Source of the DNA: Macrostomum hystrix
Taxonomy: Eukaryota; Platyhelminthes; Macrostomidae
DNA: 64,000 nucleotides
Direction: 5' to 3'
Assembly (NCBI GenBank): GCA_950097015.1
Contig: CATNEN010000001.1
Location: 7,621,001-7,685,000, forward strand
Positions 37,401 to 47,865 of this stretch are shown here, in pieces. Within the stretch, counting starts at the first letter, position 1. The number at the start of each line of letters is the position of its first letter. A program made the translations under genes and the position numbers. Under the pieces are notes generated by a model, which was given only the letters and a program-made list of their open reading frames with translations, did no database searches and had not been told where the DNA came from.

Positions 37401-38500
37401 GAGCGGTCGAGCTGTCCTACGCTTTGAAAAGTTTAACTGGTGTCACTGCACGATTGCTGCACGTTAGCAGGGGAGCCGAATTACCTGAGCAGGTGCGAAT
37501 AGTTTAATTGGTGTTTTAATCACAGATCCCTATTTTTGAATCGGTATTTTCCCAGATCCTCAATTTTAAATCGGTATTTTCCCAGATCCCTAATTTTGAA
37601 TCGGTATTTTCCCAGATCCCTAATTTTTGAATCGGTATTTTCCCAGATCCCTAATTTTTGAATCGGTATTTTCCCAGATCCCTAATTTTTGAATCGGTAT
37701 TTTCCCAGATCCTCAATTTTGAATCGGTATTTTCCCAGATCCCTATTTTTAAATCGGTATTCCTCCAGATCCCTAATTTTGAATCGGTATTTTCCCAGAT
37801 CCCTATTTTTAAATCGGTATTCTTCCAGATCCCTAATTTTGAATCGGTATTTTCCCAGATCCATAAATTTGAGTCGCTATCTTCCTAATCCCAAGGTTTC
37901 GTGTGTTTAGCAGTCGACCAGTCCATGGACTTAATAGTCCAATAGTCGACCAGTCCATGGACTTAATAGTCCAACAGTCGACCAGTCCATGGACTTAATA
38001 GTCCAATAGTCGACCAGTCCATGGACTTAATCGTCCAATAGTCGACCAGTCCATGGACTGAATAGTCCAATAGTCGACCAGTCCATGGACTGAACAGCCG
38101 TAAACCGCATTTTTAGTGCCGCGCAACAGCTGCAGCTGTGCCACTGGTTGTACTTTAGGCCCAACTGGGAAATGTTGCCAGTTTAATTTTAAACAATAAA
38201 TATTAGTGCTAAAAAATAACTCATCGATTTCAGGCGCGCCTATTGCTGCATCACTTTGAGACGATTGGCTCGCCAGTTATGATTGGCGGCGGGCAGTATG
38301 CTCACACTCTGCTGGGCTGCAGTCTCAACGAAGCTAGCGGTGAGGTTCGCTTTCTGGTGCTGGATCCGCACTACACTGGCGTGGAAACTGACGCGCGAGT
38401 GTTGAACAAGGACGGCTGGTGTGCCTGGAAACCATCCGGCTTCTTCAAATCCGATGTGCACTATAATCTGTGCATTCCGCAGCCAGATTTGGGCGTTTAA
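34488..38500 (+). CDS. UFSP2: UFM1-specific protease 2
   Basis: UFSP2 is a cysteine protease (family C78) that matures UFM1 and removes it from ER-linked targets. Exons 34488-35333, 36147-36262, 37261-37492 and 38234-38500 join in phase to give about 486 residues, so little of the N-terminus (human protein 469) can be missing. The first exon begins after TTTCTAG, so the start codon is in an unplaced upstream exon. The catalytic domain is clear: GDYAYYHYGSCSFHDSGWGC with the active Cys in GWGCAYRS, then DLGDKPKSLIGSRQWLGAVE, SPVMIGGGQYAHTLLGCSLN, and the Asp/His pair in LDPHYTG, ending YNLCIPQPD. All catalytic residues are present. Each of its three introns holds a different minisatellite. Confidence 0.95.
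35395..35758. repeat. Intronic minisatellite, 31-bp unit
   Basis: About 12 near-identical units of CATACTTTATCCCATAATCT plus GATCCTCATAT in UFSP2 intron 1. The low divergence suggests recent growth. It ends against a SINE. Confidence 0.96.
35761..36010 (+). mobile_element. SINE family 1 in UFSP2 intron
   Basis: tRNA-like head (GATGCCTTGTGGTTGCAGTG, B-box-like GGTTTCGATTCC), then TTTAGCAAGACACTTAAC, GTCCATGGACTGAACAGCC and GCGCCGCGCAATAGCTGCGG. A shortened tail ends at GGTGTAATAAATTC. Confidence 0.88.
36290..37140. repeat. Intronic minisatellite, 35-bp unit
   Basis: About 24 units of AATCCCATTTCTAGAAATCC plus CCTTGTAGCTAAACG in UFSP2 intron 2. The outer copies are more diverged than the middle ones. 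Confidence 0.96.
37520..37890. repeat. Intronic minisatellite, 30-31-bp unit
   Basis: About 12 units of GAATCGGTATTTTCCCAGAT plus CCCTAATTTT in UFSP2 intron 3. The TTTCCCAGATCCCT core equals the 3' splice junction of the preceding exon (TTTCCCAG then ATCCCT at 37253-37266). Confidence 0.95.
37914..38160 (+). mobile_element. SINE family 1 remnant with amplified palindrome
   Basis: From 37914 to 38098 a unit of about 32 bp, GTCGACCAGTCCATGGACTT plus AATAGTCCAATA, repeats six times. The last unit runs into the normal SINE sequence GGACTGAACAGCCGTA and a diverged GCGCAACAGCTGCAGCTGTG. The SINE's own palindrome has thus become the unit of a small satellite. It lies in UFSP2 intron 3. Confidence 0.82.
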
Positions 38501-38577
38501 CTCGCAGCTTGATTATTGTTAGCTTTGATTTGTATTTAAACAGTATATAACTTTTAACTGTAGAAATTTTAAAACTA

Positions 38578-39335
38578 TTTGATCCCCTAATCTCTTGTAG
38601 GTCAGTTCCCCTAATCTCTTGTACATTAGATCCCCTAATCTCTTGTAGATCAGTTCCCCTAATCTCTTGTAGGTCAGATCCTCTAATCTCTTGTAGGTCA
38701 GTTCCCCTAATCTCTTGTAGGTCAGTTCCCCTAATATCTTGTAGGTCAGATCCTCTAATCTCTTGTAGGTCAGTTCCCCTAATCTCTTGTAGGTCAGATC
38801 CCCTAATCTCTTGAAGGTATGATCCCCTCATCTCTTGTAGGTCAGTTCCCCTAATCTCTGGTAGGTCAGATCCCCTAATCTCTTCTAGGTCAGATCCTCT
38901 AATCTCTTCTAGGTCAGATCCCCTAATCTCTTCTAGGTCAGATCCCCTAATCTCTTTCAGGTCAGATCCCCTAATCTCTTTTAGGTCTGATCCCCTAATC
39001 TCTTTTAGGTCAGATCCTCTAATCTCTTGTAGGTCAGATCCTCTAATCTCTTCTAGGTCAGATCCCCTAATCTCTTTTAGGTCAGATCCCCTAATCTCTT
39101 GTAGGTCAGATCCCCTAATCTCTTGTAGGTCAGATCCCCTAATCTCTTTTAGGTCAGATCCCCTAATCTCTTCTAGGTCAGATCCCCTAATCTCTTTTAG
39201 GTCAGATCCCCTAATCTCTTCTAGGTCAGATCCCCTAATCTCTTTTAGGTCAGATCCCCTAATCTCTTCTAGGTCAGATCCCCTAATCTCTTTTAGGTCA
39301 GATCCCCTAATCTCTTTTAGGTCAGATCTAATTTA
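38578..39335. repeat. Minisatellite, 24-bp unit, downstream of UFSP2
   Basis: About 31 units of CAGATCCCCTAATCTCTTTT plus AGGT. Variants GTTCCCC and GATCCTC are grouped to the left. It starts only about 75 bases after the UFSP2 stop, so it may be part of the 3'UTR. Confidence 0.96.
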
Positions 39336-40396
39336 CAGACATGACAGTACAGTTTGTTGGATTTTGCTTTTTCCGTTAAATTAATCTTACAATATAAAAT
39401 GTTTGATTAATTAATACAGTTTAATCATTCGATTTGTTTGATCAGATCGTTTGTTACATTGTGATGCTAATGTGCTTATTGTGGCTATCTGCTTACAAAT
39501 CCCAAGTTTGCTCTTTATAATAATTATTATTAAAACGCGTCATATATCAAGTCGGTGACAGTGTTAGCTACAGCTTCGAAATGCTTAATTAACGCACCTA
39601 TTTACCTGTTAAAGTCGCATTATCAATAAAAATGTGTCTGTTTTCCCCAATATTTTCAAATGCAATTTTCTATATACTTATTAGTCATGGAATGTTTTTG
39701 GAAAACTCCTCAATTAGATAGCAAATACAAATGAAAACAAACTGATTTGTGTTTTGTCGATTGGCAAATGACTTTGGTGATATTGTGTGATTTTGTGCAG
39801 TGCTCTGAAAAAATTGTCTTTTGGCTTTTAAATAGGTTTGTGTTTGCTTTGAAGTTATTTCATTTTTTCTATCCAGATTGATTGACAAATAATTGATATG
39901 ACAACTAGTAATTTGTCTGTGGCTCGATCGCAGCTAACGAGCGTACAGCTGGTTAGTCCATGGACTGGGGCCAACCTAGAAAAACCATGCCTGTACGCTT
40001 ACGTACACCTGCCAATTTCCAAATTCTGAAATAATTTAAAACGGTTTGCTGCATGGACACTTGCAGATCAGACTACGGTTACGATTAACTCCGGACTACA
40101 ATTATTGCAAGAAGATTATGCGGTGGACAAAGCCTTCAGGAAGTCAAGCATCCATCTCAAAATCGCTTGCGTCTTTGCCCCGTACACATGAACAAATTCT
40201 TGATGAAAGATACGAATACACGGCAAGGAGTTCTTAATTAAAATGACGGCGCACATTTAAAGGCCTGTTTTCGTATAAGGTACAGTAACGAGATTTAAAA
40301 AAATCGCTCTTTTAGAAGAAAAATGGTTGTAACTTTCGATCTGTAACAATCATAGCAGAATATAAACTGCATTTAACAAGTCTCGTAGATCCATCT
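39336..40396. other. Intergenic spacer
   Basis: No exon evidence was seen. AT-rich to 39900. At 39958 a short GTCCATGGACTGGGG may be a relic of SINE family 1. Confidence 0.5.
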
Positions 40397-40722
40397 CTAA
40401 ATAATAATAATTGATTACACCTGCCCCAATTGGGCCAGATGTGCAGCCGACAGCACAGCCGCAGCTATTGCACGGCACATCTGAAGGCTGCGTTCGGCTG
40501 TTCAGTCCATGGACTGGGGGGACGCCACACTCACCCTCAATTATCCCAGCTAATGCTGGTACCCATTTAACAGCTTGATGAACTAAAGCAGTGCTGAGTT
40601 CAGTGTCTTGCTAAGGGACGCAAATTGTTCCAGTGGAGTCGGGTATCGAACCCCCGACCTTCAAGTAGTGAGTCCGACGCACTACGAGCGTACCACAACG
40701 CTTCAGCCTCCTACAAGGCCGC
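40397..40722 (-). mobile_element. SINE family 1, full length, reverse
   Basis: Complete reverse copy: tail AATAATAATTGATTACACCT, body with AGATGTGCAGCCGACAGCAC and CAGTCCATGGACTGGG, then GTGTCTTGCTAAGGGACGC, and the tRNA head with B-box complement GGTATCGAACCCCCGACC. Confidence 0.9.
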
Positions 40723-41404
40723 AATCTCTGAAACATAATTTAGAATCATTGTATGTACGAGGGGAACTTGCTAACATTTATGAGTACATTTATGAGTACA
40801 GTCACAAGTATCTCAAATCACGCATTGCTGCGACTTAATTAGGAGAGAACTAAACAGAATGAGGATGTACATAATCAGCATGTTTTTCTTTCCAAAATCT
40901 CGTATTAAACTTTTGCCCACTGAGTCGCTACCGCCTTTTTGGACGAAAACAGGCCTTTCAAAAGTTTTTTTTAATCAACTGTGTCCCGTCCTGTAGCTTC
41001 GGACACGAACTAGAGAAAGCACGCGTTTTCAGAAAAGTTAAGAAGGTTTTTTCGAGTTTGCCAAAATCACTAGCAATCAGTAAGTGCGATATAGGCTTTT
41101 CTAATGTAAATTATTAGTGATATAATTTGCATTTTTGACACAGCCAAGTACAAGTCCTGCTCCAATGTAGCAAGCTCTCAATCCAGGCACGGCACTGGAC
41201 CACCTGTCTAGTTCGCACAAAAGCTAACCTATAGCTTTGGCCCCAATCAAAGCGAACTCAAAACTTTTGCGCTTTTGCTTGTCTTTAGCTTTGGCAAGTT
41301 CCCAGCTGAATCAGACATTTCCTTTTATTCATGCGTCCGAATGAAGCACCTAATGAAAGAAAGCAGATAATCGTTCTAAACAAGCACACTTGGCCGGATT
41401 TAAA
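40723..41404. other. Spacer and probable 5' region of the PM20D2 cluster
   Basis: No exon evidence. Possible splice acceptors before copy 1 (AAAGCAG at about 41366, AACAAG at about 41384) suggest a 5'UTR junction. The promoter is not identifiable. Confidence 0.45.
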
Positions 41405-42770
41405 ATGTGTGACCTGCAGAAGCTGAATGACGTCGCGGTGGCGAAGATCGATGCGTCCAGCTCACTGCTGAGCAGCGTGAGCTCTCGCCTGTGGAGCAAC
41501 CCGGAGCTGGCCCTGGAGGAGCGAATGGCGCACCAGATGCTGACGGAGGTGCTGGAGCAGGCGGGCTTCAGCGTGACTCGCCACTTTGTGCTGGAGACCG
41601 GATTCAAGGCCACATTCGGGTCGTCTCCGACTGCTCGGCCCCACGTGGCTGTGATGTGCGAGTTCGACGCCCTGCCTTCGATCGGACACGCGTGCGGCCA
41701 CAACCTGATCGCGGAGGTAGCGGTGGGCGCCGGAGTGGGCATCAAGGCCGCCATCGAGGCCGGAGCGGTCGGGAGAGTGACAGTGCTCGGCACACCGGCT
41801 GAGGAAGGCTACGGAGGCAAGATTGATATGATCAGGTCGGGCCAATATCGTAAAGCTTCGTTACTGTTAATAATACGCATTTAGCATAATGGGCCTATCG
41901 TTGATTTCTTATCAGATCCGGATTCTTTTCCGACGTTGACGTCGCAATGATGGCCCATCCGTTCAAGCTGACCGCCGTTAATATCGAAGCTCTCTGCAGG
42001 CAGTCGCTACGTGTCACCTTCACCGGCAAGGCGTCGCACGCCGCCGGCTCGCCATGGGAGGGCGTGAATGCTCTGGACGCTGCGGTTACGGCCTACCAGA
42101 GCGTGTCGAACCTGCGACAGCAGATGCGGCCCGAGTGGCGGGTCCACGGCATATTTAAGGAGGGCGGCCAGCGACCCAACATCATCCCGGAGCGGGCTGT
42201 GTTGGGTGAGGAGCTTTTAGAACTTGAATCTTTAACAAAACTTTGAATTGTGGGCATCCTGCCGTTGAGCACACGCCTAATATTTTCCTCGCAGAGTACT
42301 ACATCCGCTGTCCCACAGACAAGGAGGTGGCGGTATTGAGACGCAAAGTGGAGGCCTGCTTTAATGCAGCTGCCGCAGCCACTGGTTGCCAGTGCCAAGT
42401 CGAACAGTCGGCTCAGACCTATAGCAGCATGATCAACAACCGGCCAATGTTAGAACTGTTCCGCCACAACCTGAGCCATCTGCGGGTGCTCTTCGCGGAG
42501 TTCACTAACGAATGGTGCGGCTCAACGGACATGGGCAACGTGAGCTACGCTGTACCGTCAATTCATCCAATCTTCTCTGTGGGCGGCTGCGCTGAGAACC
42601 ACACCAGGGAGTTCACGGAGCTAGCTGGTCAGCCAGGCGCTCAGCCGCACGCTCTGGCTCAGGCCAAGGCTCTGGCCATGACCGGCGTCGACATCCTGAC
42701 TCAACCGGCTGAGCTGGAGCGAGTTCGGCTGAGCTTCGCTGCCGATCTGGAGATGTACAGAGCGGACTAG
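41405..42770 (+). CDS. PM20D2: PM20D2-like M20 dipeptidase, copy 1
   Basis: M20D-type metallopeptidases of the PM20D2 group cleave dipeptides such as those ending in basic residues and act in the cytosol. Exons 41405-41835, 41916-42205 and 42295-42770 give 398 residues. Metal and catalytic motifs are intact: HACGHN (near residue 95), GTPAEE, MAHP and STDMGNVSYAVPSIHP. The N-terminus starts MCDLQKLND, unlike the other copies (MDPQKLKD or MDTQKLKD), and there is no CAG-CTC acceptor next to the ATG. Its variable cassettes are the most distinct: FKLTAVNIEALCRQSLRV after MAHP, and QCQVEQSAQTYSSMINNRPM in exon 3. First of seven tandem genes. Confidence 0.93.
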
Positions 42771-43327
42771 CAGCCGTCAATGAATTCTAGAGCTCTAACA
42801 TTTCACAGGCCGATTGTTGAGTTTTGTTTTTTCTGCGAAATGTCTGAATTCGAAGTTAATCACTTCCAAAAAAGGAAATTGCTGCATAATTCCAGTTATG
42901 ATTGCTTGAAAGACTTCGATAAAAACTTGTACAATTTTATTTTTGAACGCTTAATTTATCCGGGTTTTAACACCACGTTCTTACCATTTCATCTCCGAAG
43001 ATTCTGCAATTATTACACATTTTATTATAAAAAACAATAGAACTAGCACTGCTGATATCTTATATATATAGTAATATAGGTATATAGGTATATATAGTGA
43101 TAGTTTAAACGAAAATGCGAGCCCTAAATTAAAACTTGAAAACCCGCATCAAGGTTCGACAAAAGTTTGAGCACCAGTTTCTTATAATCATTCGACGTGA
43201 ATAATTCGCATTCCTAATGAGATCCCCGCACTAAATGTCAACATTTCAAGAGTGAAGGTCACGTTTACACGAAAAATTACGTAAAACTATTGCGTAAGTG
43301 CCTTTCAATCGTCCTTTGCAGCTCTTA
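42771..43327. other. Spacer between PM20D2 copies 1 and 2
   Basis: Downstream of the stop there is an open 86-codon plus-strand frame (42780-43037) with no recognisable similarity. I do not call it a gene. TATATAGG repeats occur at 43060-43100. There is no similarity to other spacers of the cluster except near the copy 2 acceptor. Confidence 0.5.
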
Positions 43328-45317
43328 ATGGACACACAGAAGCTGAAGGACGTCGCGGTGGCGAAGATCGATGCGTCCAGCTCACTGCTGAGCAGCGTGA
43401 GCTCTCGCCTGTGGAGCAACCCGGAGCTGGCCCTGGAGGAGCGAATGGCGCACCAGATGCTGACGGAGGTGCTGGAGCAGGCGGGCTTCAGCGTGACTCG
43501 CCACTTTGTGCTGGAGACCGGATTCAAGGCCACATTCGGGTCGTCTCCGACTGCTCGGCCCCACGTGGCTGTGATGTGCGAGTTCGACGCCCTGCCTTCG
43601 ATCGGACACGCGTGCGGCCACAACCTGATCGCGGAGGTGGCGGTGGGCGCCGGACTGGGCATCAAGGCCGCCATCGAGGCCGGAGCGGTCGGGAGGGTGA
43701 CCGTGCTCGGCACACCGGCCGAGGAGGAGCACGGAGGCAAGGTGGACATGATCAGGTAAATTCTTGTCATCCTTCTGACAAAAATTTTTGTTCTTTGTCA
43801 AAATATCTGGTCATAATTGCCTGTAACTCATGTCTGCAGTGTTTATTTGTTGTTTTATTAGCTACAAAGGAATTTGTCAATTGTTTACACTGTGTAATGT
43901 AGATTATTTCCACTGGAGGATCGGACTTTATTGCGAAAAAAACGGGTTCACGACCAGCTCGTTATATTCTTTTGAATTTTGATTCTACACTGCATTTTAC
44001 ATCCCTGCAGTGCGGGCTTCTTCCGTGACGTAGACGTCGCAATGATGTCGCACCCGTACAAGCTGACGGTGGCTCGTGCGTCTGCACTCAGCATTTTCGC
44101 TTTCTTCGCCACCTTCACCGGCAAGGCGTCGCACGCCGCCGGGTCGCCCTGGGAGGGCGTGAATGCTCTGGACGCTGCGGTGACGGCCTACCAGAGCGTG
44201 TCGAACCTGCGACAGCAGATGCGGCCCGACTGGCGGGTCCACGGCATCTTTAAGGAGGGCGGTCAGCGACCCAACATCATCCCGGAGCGGGCTGTGCTGG
44301 GTGAGTGAGCTCAATACATTTGCAACTACTGGTTTAGTTTCATTTTCAATTTGCTGCACCCCAGATCCTCAGAACTAAAGCTCCACCCCAGATCCTCAGA
44401 ACTCTATCTCCACTCCAGATCCTCAGAACTCTATCTCCACTCCAGATCCTCAGAACTCTATCTCCACTCCAGATCCTCAGAGCTAAAGCTCCACTCCAGA
44501 TCCTCAGAACTCTATCTCCACTCCAGATCCTCAGAACTCTATCTCCACTCCAGATCCTCAGAACTCTATCTCCACTCCAGATCCTCAGAACTATAGCTCC
44601 ACTCCAGATCCTCAGCAGCTAGAGTTGACCTCAGATCCTCATGGCTCCACTCCAGATCCTCAGCAGCTAGAGTTGACCTCAGATCCTCATGGCTCCACTC
44701 CAGATCCTCAAAACTATAGCTCCACTCCAGATCCTCAGCAGCTAGAGTTGACCTCAGATCCTCATGCCTCCACTCTAGTATACTGAACGAAGTAGCACGA
44801 AGCAAATTTATTGATAAGATTTCTCATTGTTTTCCTTATCAACTCAGAGTTCTACTCTCGCGCCCCCACGGACAAAGAGCTAGACGTTTTGCGACTCAAA
44901 ATAGAAGCCTGCTGCCACGGAGCGGCTCAGGCCACCGGCTGTGAGTATCAGATCACACCGAACGGTCATTCGTTCAGCAACGTAGTGAACAATGAGCCAC
45001 TTATGCTGCTGTATACTAGCAACATGAAGCAACTCAAAGAATTTTTTTTGGATATTCTGCCCGACTCGTTCGGCTCAACCGACATGGGCAACGTGAGCTA
45101 CGCTGTGCCGTCCATCCATCCGATGTTCACAGTAGGTGGCCGCGCTGAGAACCACACCAGGGAGTTCACGGAGCTAGCTGGTCAGCCAGGCGCACAGCCG
45201 CACGCTCTGGCTCAGGCCAAGGCTCTGGCCATGACTGCCGTCGACATCCTGACTCAACCGGCTGAGCTGGAGAGAGTTCGGCTGAGCTTCGATGCGGATC
45301 TGGCCAGACTGAATTAA
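43328..45317 (+). CDS. PM20D2: PM20D2-like M20 dipeptidase, copy 2
   Basis: Exons 43328-43755, 44011-44300 and 44848-45317 give 395 residues. The active-site set is complete (HACGHN, GTPAEE, MSHP, STDMGN, SIHP). Exon 1 is almost base-for-base that of the other copies up to the last 30 bases. The first cassette is YKLTVARASALSIFAFF. In exon 3 the front half is unique (EYQITPNGHSFSNVVNNEPL), while the back half matches copies 1, 5 and 6. A CTTTGCAG acceptor lies seven bases before the ATG. The context AAACTATTGCGTAAGTG just upstream is shared with copy 4. Intron 2 holds a 27-bp minisatellite. It probably acts on dipeptides like its family; any change in substrate is inference. Confidence 0.93.
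44360..44785. repeat. Intronic minisatellite, 27-bp unit
   Basis: About 15 units of CTCCACTCCAGATCCTCAGA plus ACTCTAT, changing towards the right into CAGCAGCTAGAGTTGACCTC forms. It fills intron 2 of PM20D2 copy 2 only; no other copy has it. Confidence 0.95.
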
Positions 45318-45704
45318 CGAGTTGAAATTATGTTACTTTGACTAGAGTCTCAAGGCTGCAATGTGTAACGAATCGGATGGATACTGTTTTGATATATACA
45401 ATGCTGCTACCGTTGAAGCGCTCTTTTTTAACAAACAACTATTTTACTCCCATCCTCGTCAGTTAGAATCAAAGTTTGTAATTATCTTTCTCAGGTTGAG
45501 ACTATTATAAATTAAATGCTCGTAGGAGCTGAATAAATTTACAGTAAATTGATGCTGCTCTTCTGTGATTTAAATAACTAAAACATCGTTTGACATTATA
45601 TTTGCTTTCAAGTTATTTCATTGAAAGTTGCGAATAAAGCCAATCAAATGCAAATACAAACGCTCAATCGTTCTTTCATTTCAGAACTTCGTCAACAGCT
45701 CTTC
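45318..45704. other. Spacer between PM20D2 copies 2 and 3
   Basis: AT-rich, no exon seen. The in-frame open stretch before the copy 3 ATG (from 45621) is not conserved in other copies and is taken as 5'UTR or intron. Confidence 0.5.
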
Positions 45705-46966
45705 ATGGACCCGCAGAAGCTGAAGGACGTCGCGGTGGCGAAGATCGATGCGTCCAGCTCACTGCTGAGCAGCGTGAGCTCTCGCCTGTGGAGCAACCCG
45801 GAGCTGGCCCTGGAGGAACGAATGGCGCACCAGATGCTGACGGAGGTGCTGGAGCAGGCGGGCTTCAGCGTGACTCGCCACTTTGTGCTGGAGACCGGAT
45901 TCAAGGCCACATTCGGGTCGTCTCCGACTGCTCGGCCCCACGTGGCTGTGATGTGCGAGTTCGACGCCCTGCCTTCGATCGGACACGCGTGCGGCCACAA
46001 CCTGATCGCGGAGGTAGCGGTGGGCGCCGGACTGGGCATCAAGGCCGCCATCGAGGCCGGGGCAGTCGGGAGAGTGACCGTGCTCGGCACACCGGCCGAG
46101 GAGGCTCACGGAGGCAAGATCGACATGATTGGGTCTGGCTTCTTTGATGACGTGGACGCTGCTCTGATGGCGCACCCAGACCGCATGACCACTGTGCACA
46201 GCGCGCACCTCAGTCGGATCAAGCTTTGCGCCACCTTCACCGGCAAGGCGTCGCACGCCGCCGGCTCGCCCTGGGAGGGCGTGAATGCTCTGGACGCTGC
46301 GGTGACGGCCTACCAGAGCATTTCGAATTTGCGACAGCAGATGCGGCCCGACTGGCGGGTCCACGGCATCTTCGTTGAAGGCGGTCAGCGACCCAACATC
46401 ATCCCGGAGCGTGCAGTTCTAGGTCTGCCGTCAATTTCGTTTGCGCTTTTCAAACGAAAATGAACTCTAAAAACCTGTATGTCTTTTTCCTTGCAGAGTA
46501 CAGCGTTCGAGCGTCGACCGACTCTGATACCAAGCTTCTTCGAACCAAGGTGGAGCGCTGCATGCAGGCGGCTGCGCTGGCCACGGGCTGCCACTGCACC
46601 GTATCGGAGCCGGATCCAGAGTACAAGAATGTGATCCCAAATCGAGGACTTGCCAGAGCGTACAGTGCCAACCTGCAGCAGCTGGGCATTGAGCACAGCC
46701 AGCTGTATCCTGAACCCACCGGCTCCACCGACATGGGCAACGTGAGCTACGCTGTGCCTTCCATCCACCCAATGTTCCGCATCGGTGGCGACGCTGCAAC
46801 GCACAGTGCCGGCTTCGCAACGCTTGCTGGAGCTCCGGAGGCGCAGCCGTTCGCTCTGGACCAAGCCAAGGCTCTGGCCATGACGGGCATCGACCTGTTG
46901 ACGGACGCTGCACTGTTGAAGCGCTGCTGGGAGACCTTCAAAGAGGACCTCAGCATCTACGGCTAG
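45705..46966 (+). CDS. PM20D2: PM20D2-like M20 dipeptidase, copy 3 (lacks intron 1)
   Basis: Only two exons: 45705-46422, where exons 1 and 2 are fused, and 46497-46966, giving 395 residues. At the site of the missing intron the frame runs GAC ATG ATT GGG TCT GGC without extra or lost codons. Metal-site motifs are HACGH at residues 94-98, AEE at 131-133, AHP at 156-158, STDMGN at 316-321 and IHP at 329-331. The first cassette is DRMTTVHSAHLSRIKLCA. Exon 3 beyond its first 50 bases is almost identical to that of copy 4. The last 15 codons, stop included, are repeated in tandem after the gene. Confidence 0.94.
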
Positions 46967-47280
46967 AGCTGCTGGGAGACCTTCAAAGAGGACCTCAGCA
47001 TCTACGGCTAGAGCTGCTGGGAGACCTTCAAGAAAGACCTCAGCATCTACGGCTAGAGCTGCTGGGAGACCTTCAAAGAGGACCTCAGCATCTACGGCTA
47101 GAGCTGCTGTGAGACCTTCAAAGAGGACCTCAGCATATATGGCTAGAGCTGCTTTGAGACCTTCAAAGAGGACCTCAGCATATCTGGCTAGAGCTGCTGG
47201 GAGACCTTCAAAGAGGACCTCAGCATCTACGGCTAGAGCTGCTGGGAGACCATCAAGGAGGAGCTCAGCACTTGCGCCTA
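46921..47280 (+). repeat. 45-bp tandem repeat made of the last 15 codons of PM20D2 copy 3
   Basis: The coding end GCGCTGCTGGGAGACCTTCA through CATCTACGGCTAG recurs seven more times at exact 45-bp steps (46966, 47011, 47056, 47101, 47146, 47191, 47236). Each unit keeps the stop. The last units are most changed. Copy 4 has one extra unit after its stop. Confidence 0.97.
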
Positions 47281-47865
47281 GTTCAACGATGTTCTATGGA
47301 TAGTATTGTATCTATTTTCATTCACTGATTTAACTGGTGGTATTGTTTTCCTTGTTATTGAGTCACTCACTGTTTGACGTGTTTTTCGTTAGTATTTTTT
47401 GCACTCGCTACGATTGCTACTTAGAGGTGCATTAGTTTTCAGACATTTTTTGCCGTCTTAATTTAGTTTTAGAAAGTGTTTCTTGTGCTTTTGTTTATTT
47501 TCCTTATATATTTTCGTTAAATTGTTTCTCTAGGTTCAAGTCCATTCAAATCCTACAAATTGTATATTGAAAAAATTTAGCCTAATGCCATGAATAAGTA
47601 GGCTATTTGAACTTATTGTTGACAACAATTGTCTTTTTCAACTGCACGTCTACTCTTATGTCATTAAACATGAATTAAGCATGATCCGGTTGTCTTATGG
47701 CATAATCTAGTTCTTATAGTTACTGCTGGATTAGCGAATTAAGATACATACATAAATTAGACGCATTAGGGCACACCTTAATATATGCTGACGCTTCAAA
47801 GTTATCTTCACTTTTTTATTGCGAGAAACTATTGCGTAAGTGTCTTTAACTGTTTGCAGCTCTTT
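47281..47865. other. Spacer between PM20D2 copies 3 and 4
   Basis: AT-rich, no exon seen. ATTGCGTAAGTGTCTTT near 47832 is shared with the region before copy 2. Confidence 0.5.

Noticed and set aside
42780-43040. Small gene of 86 codons after PM20D2 copy 1
   Set aside because: No similarity, no splice signals, and not present after other copies.
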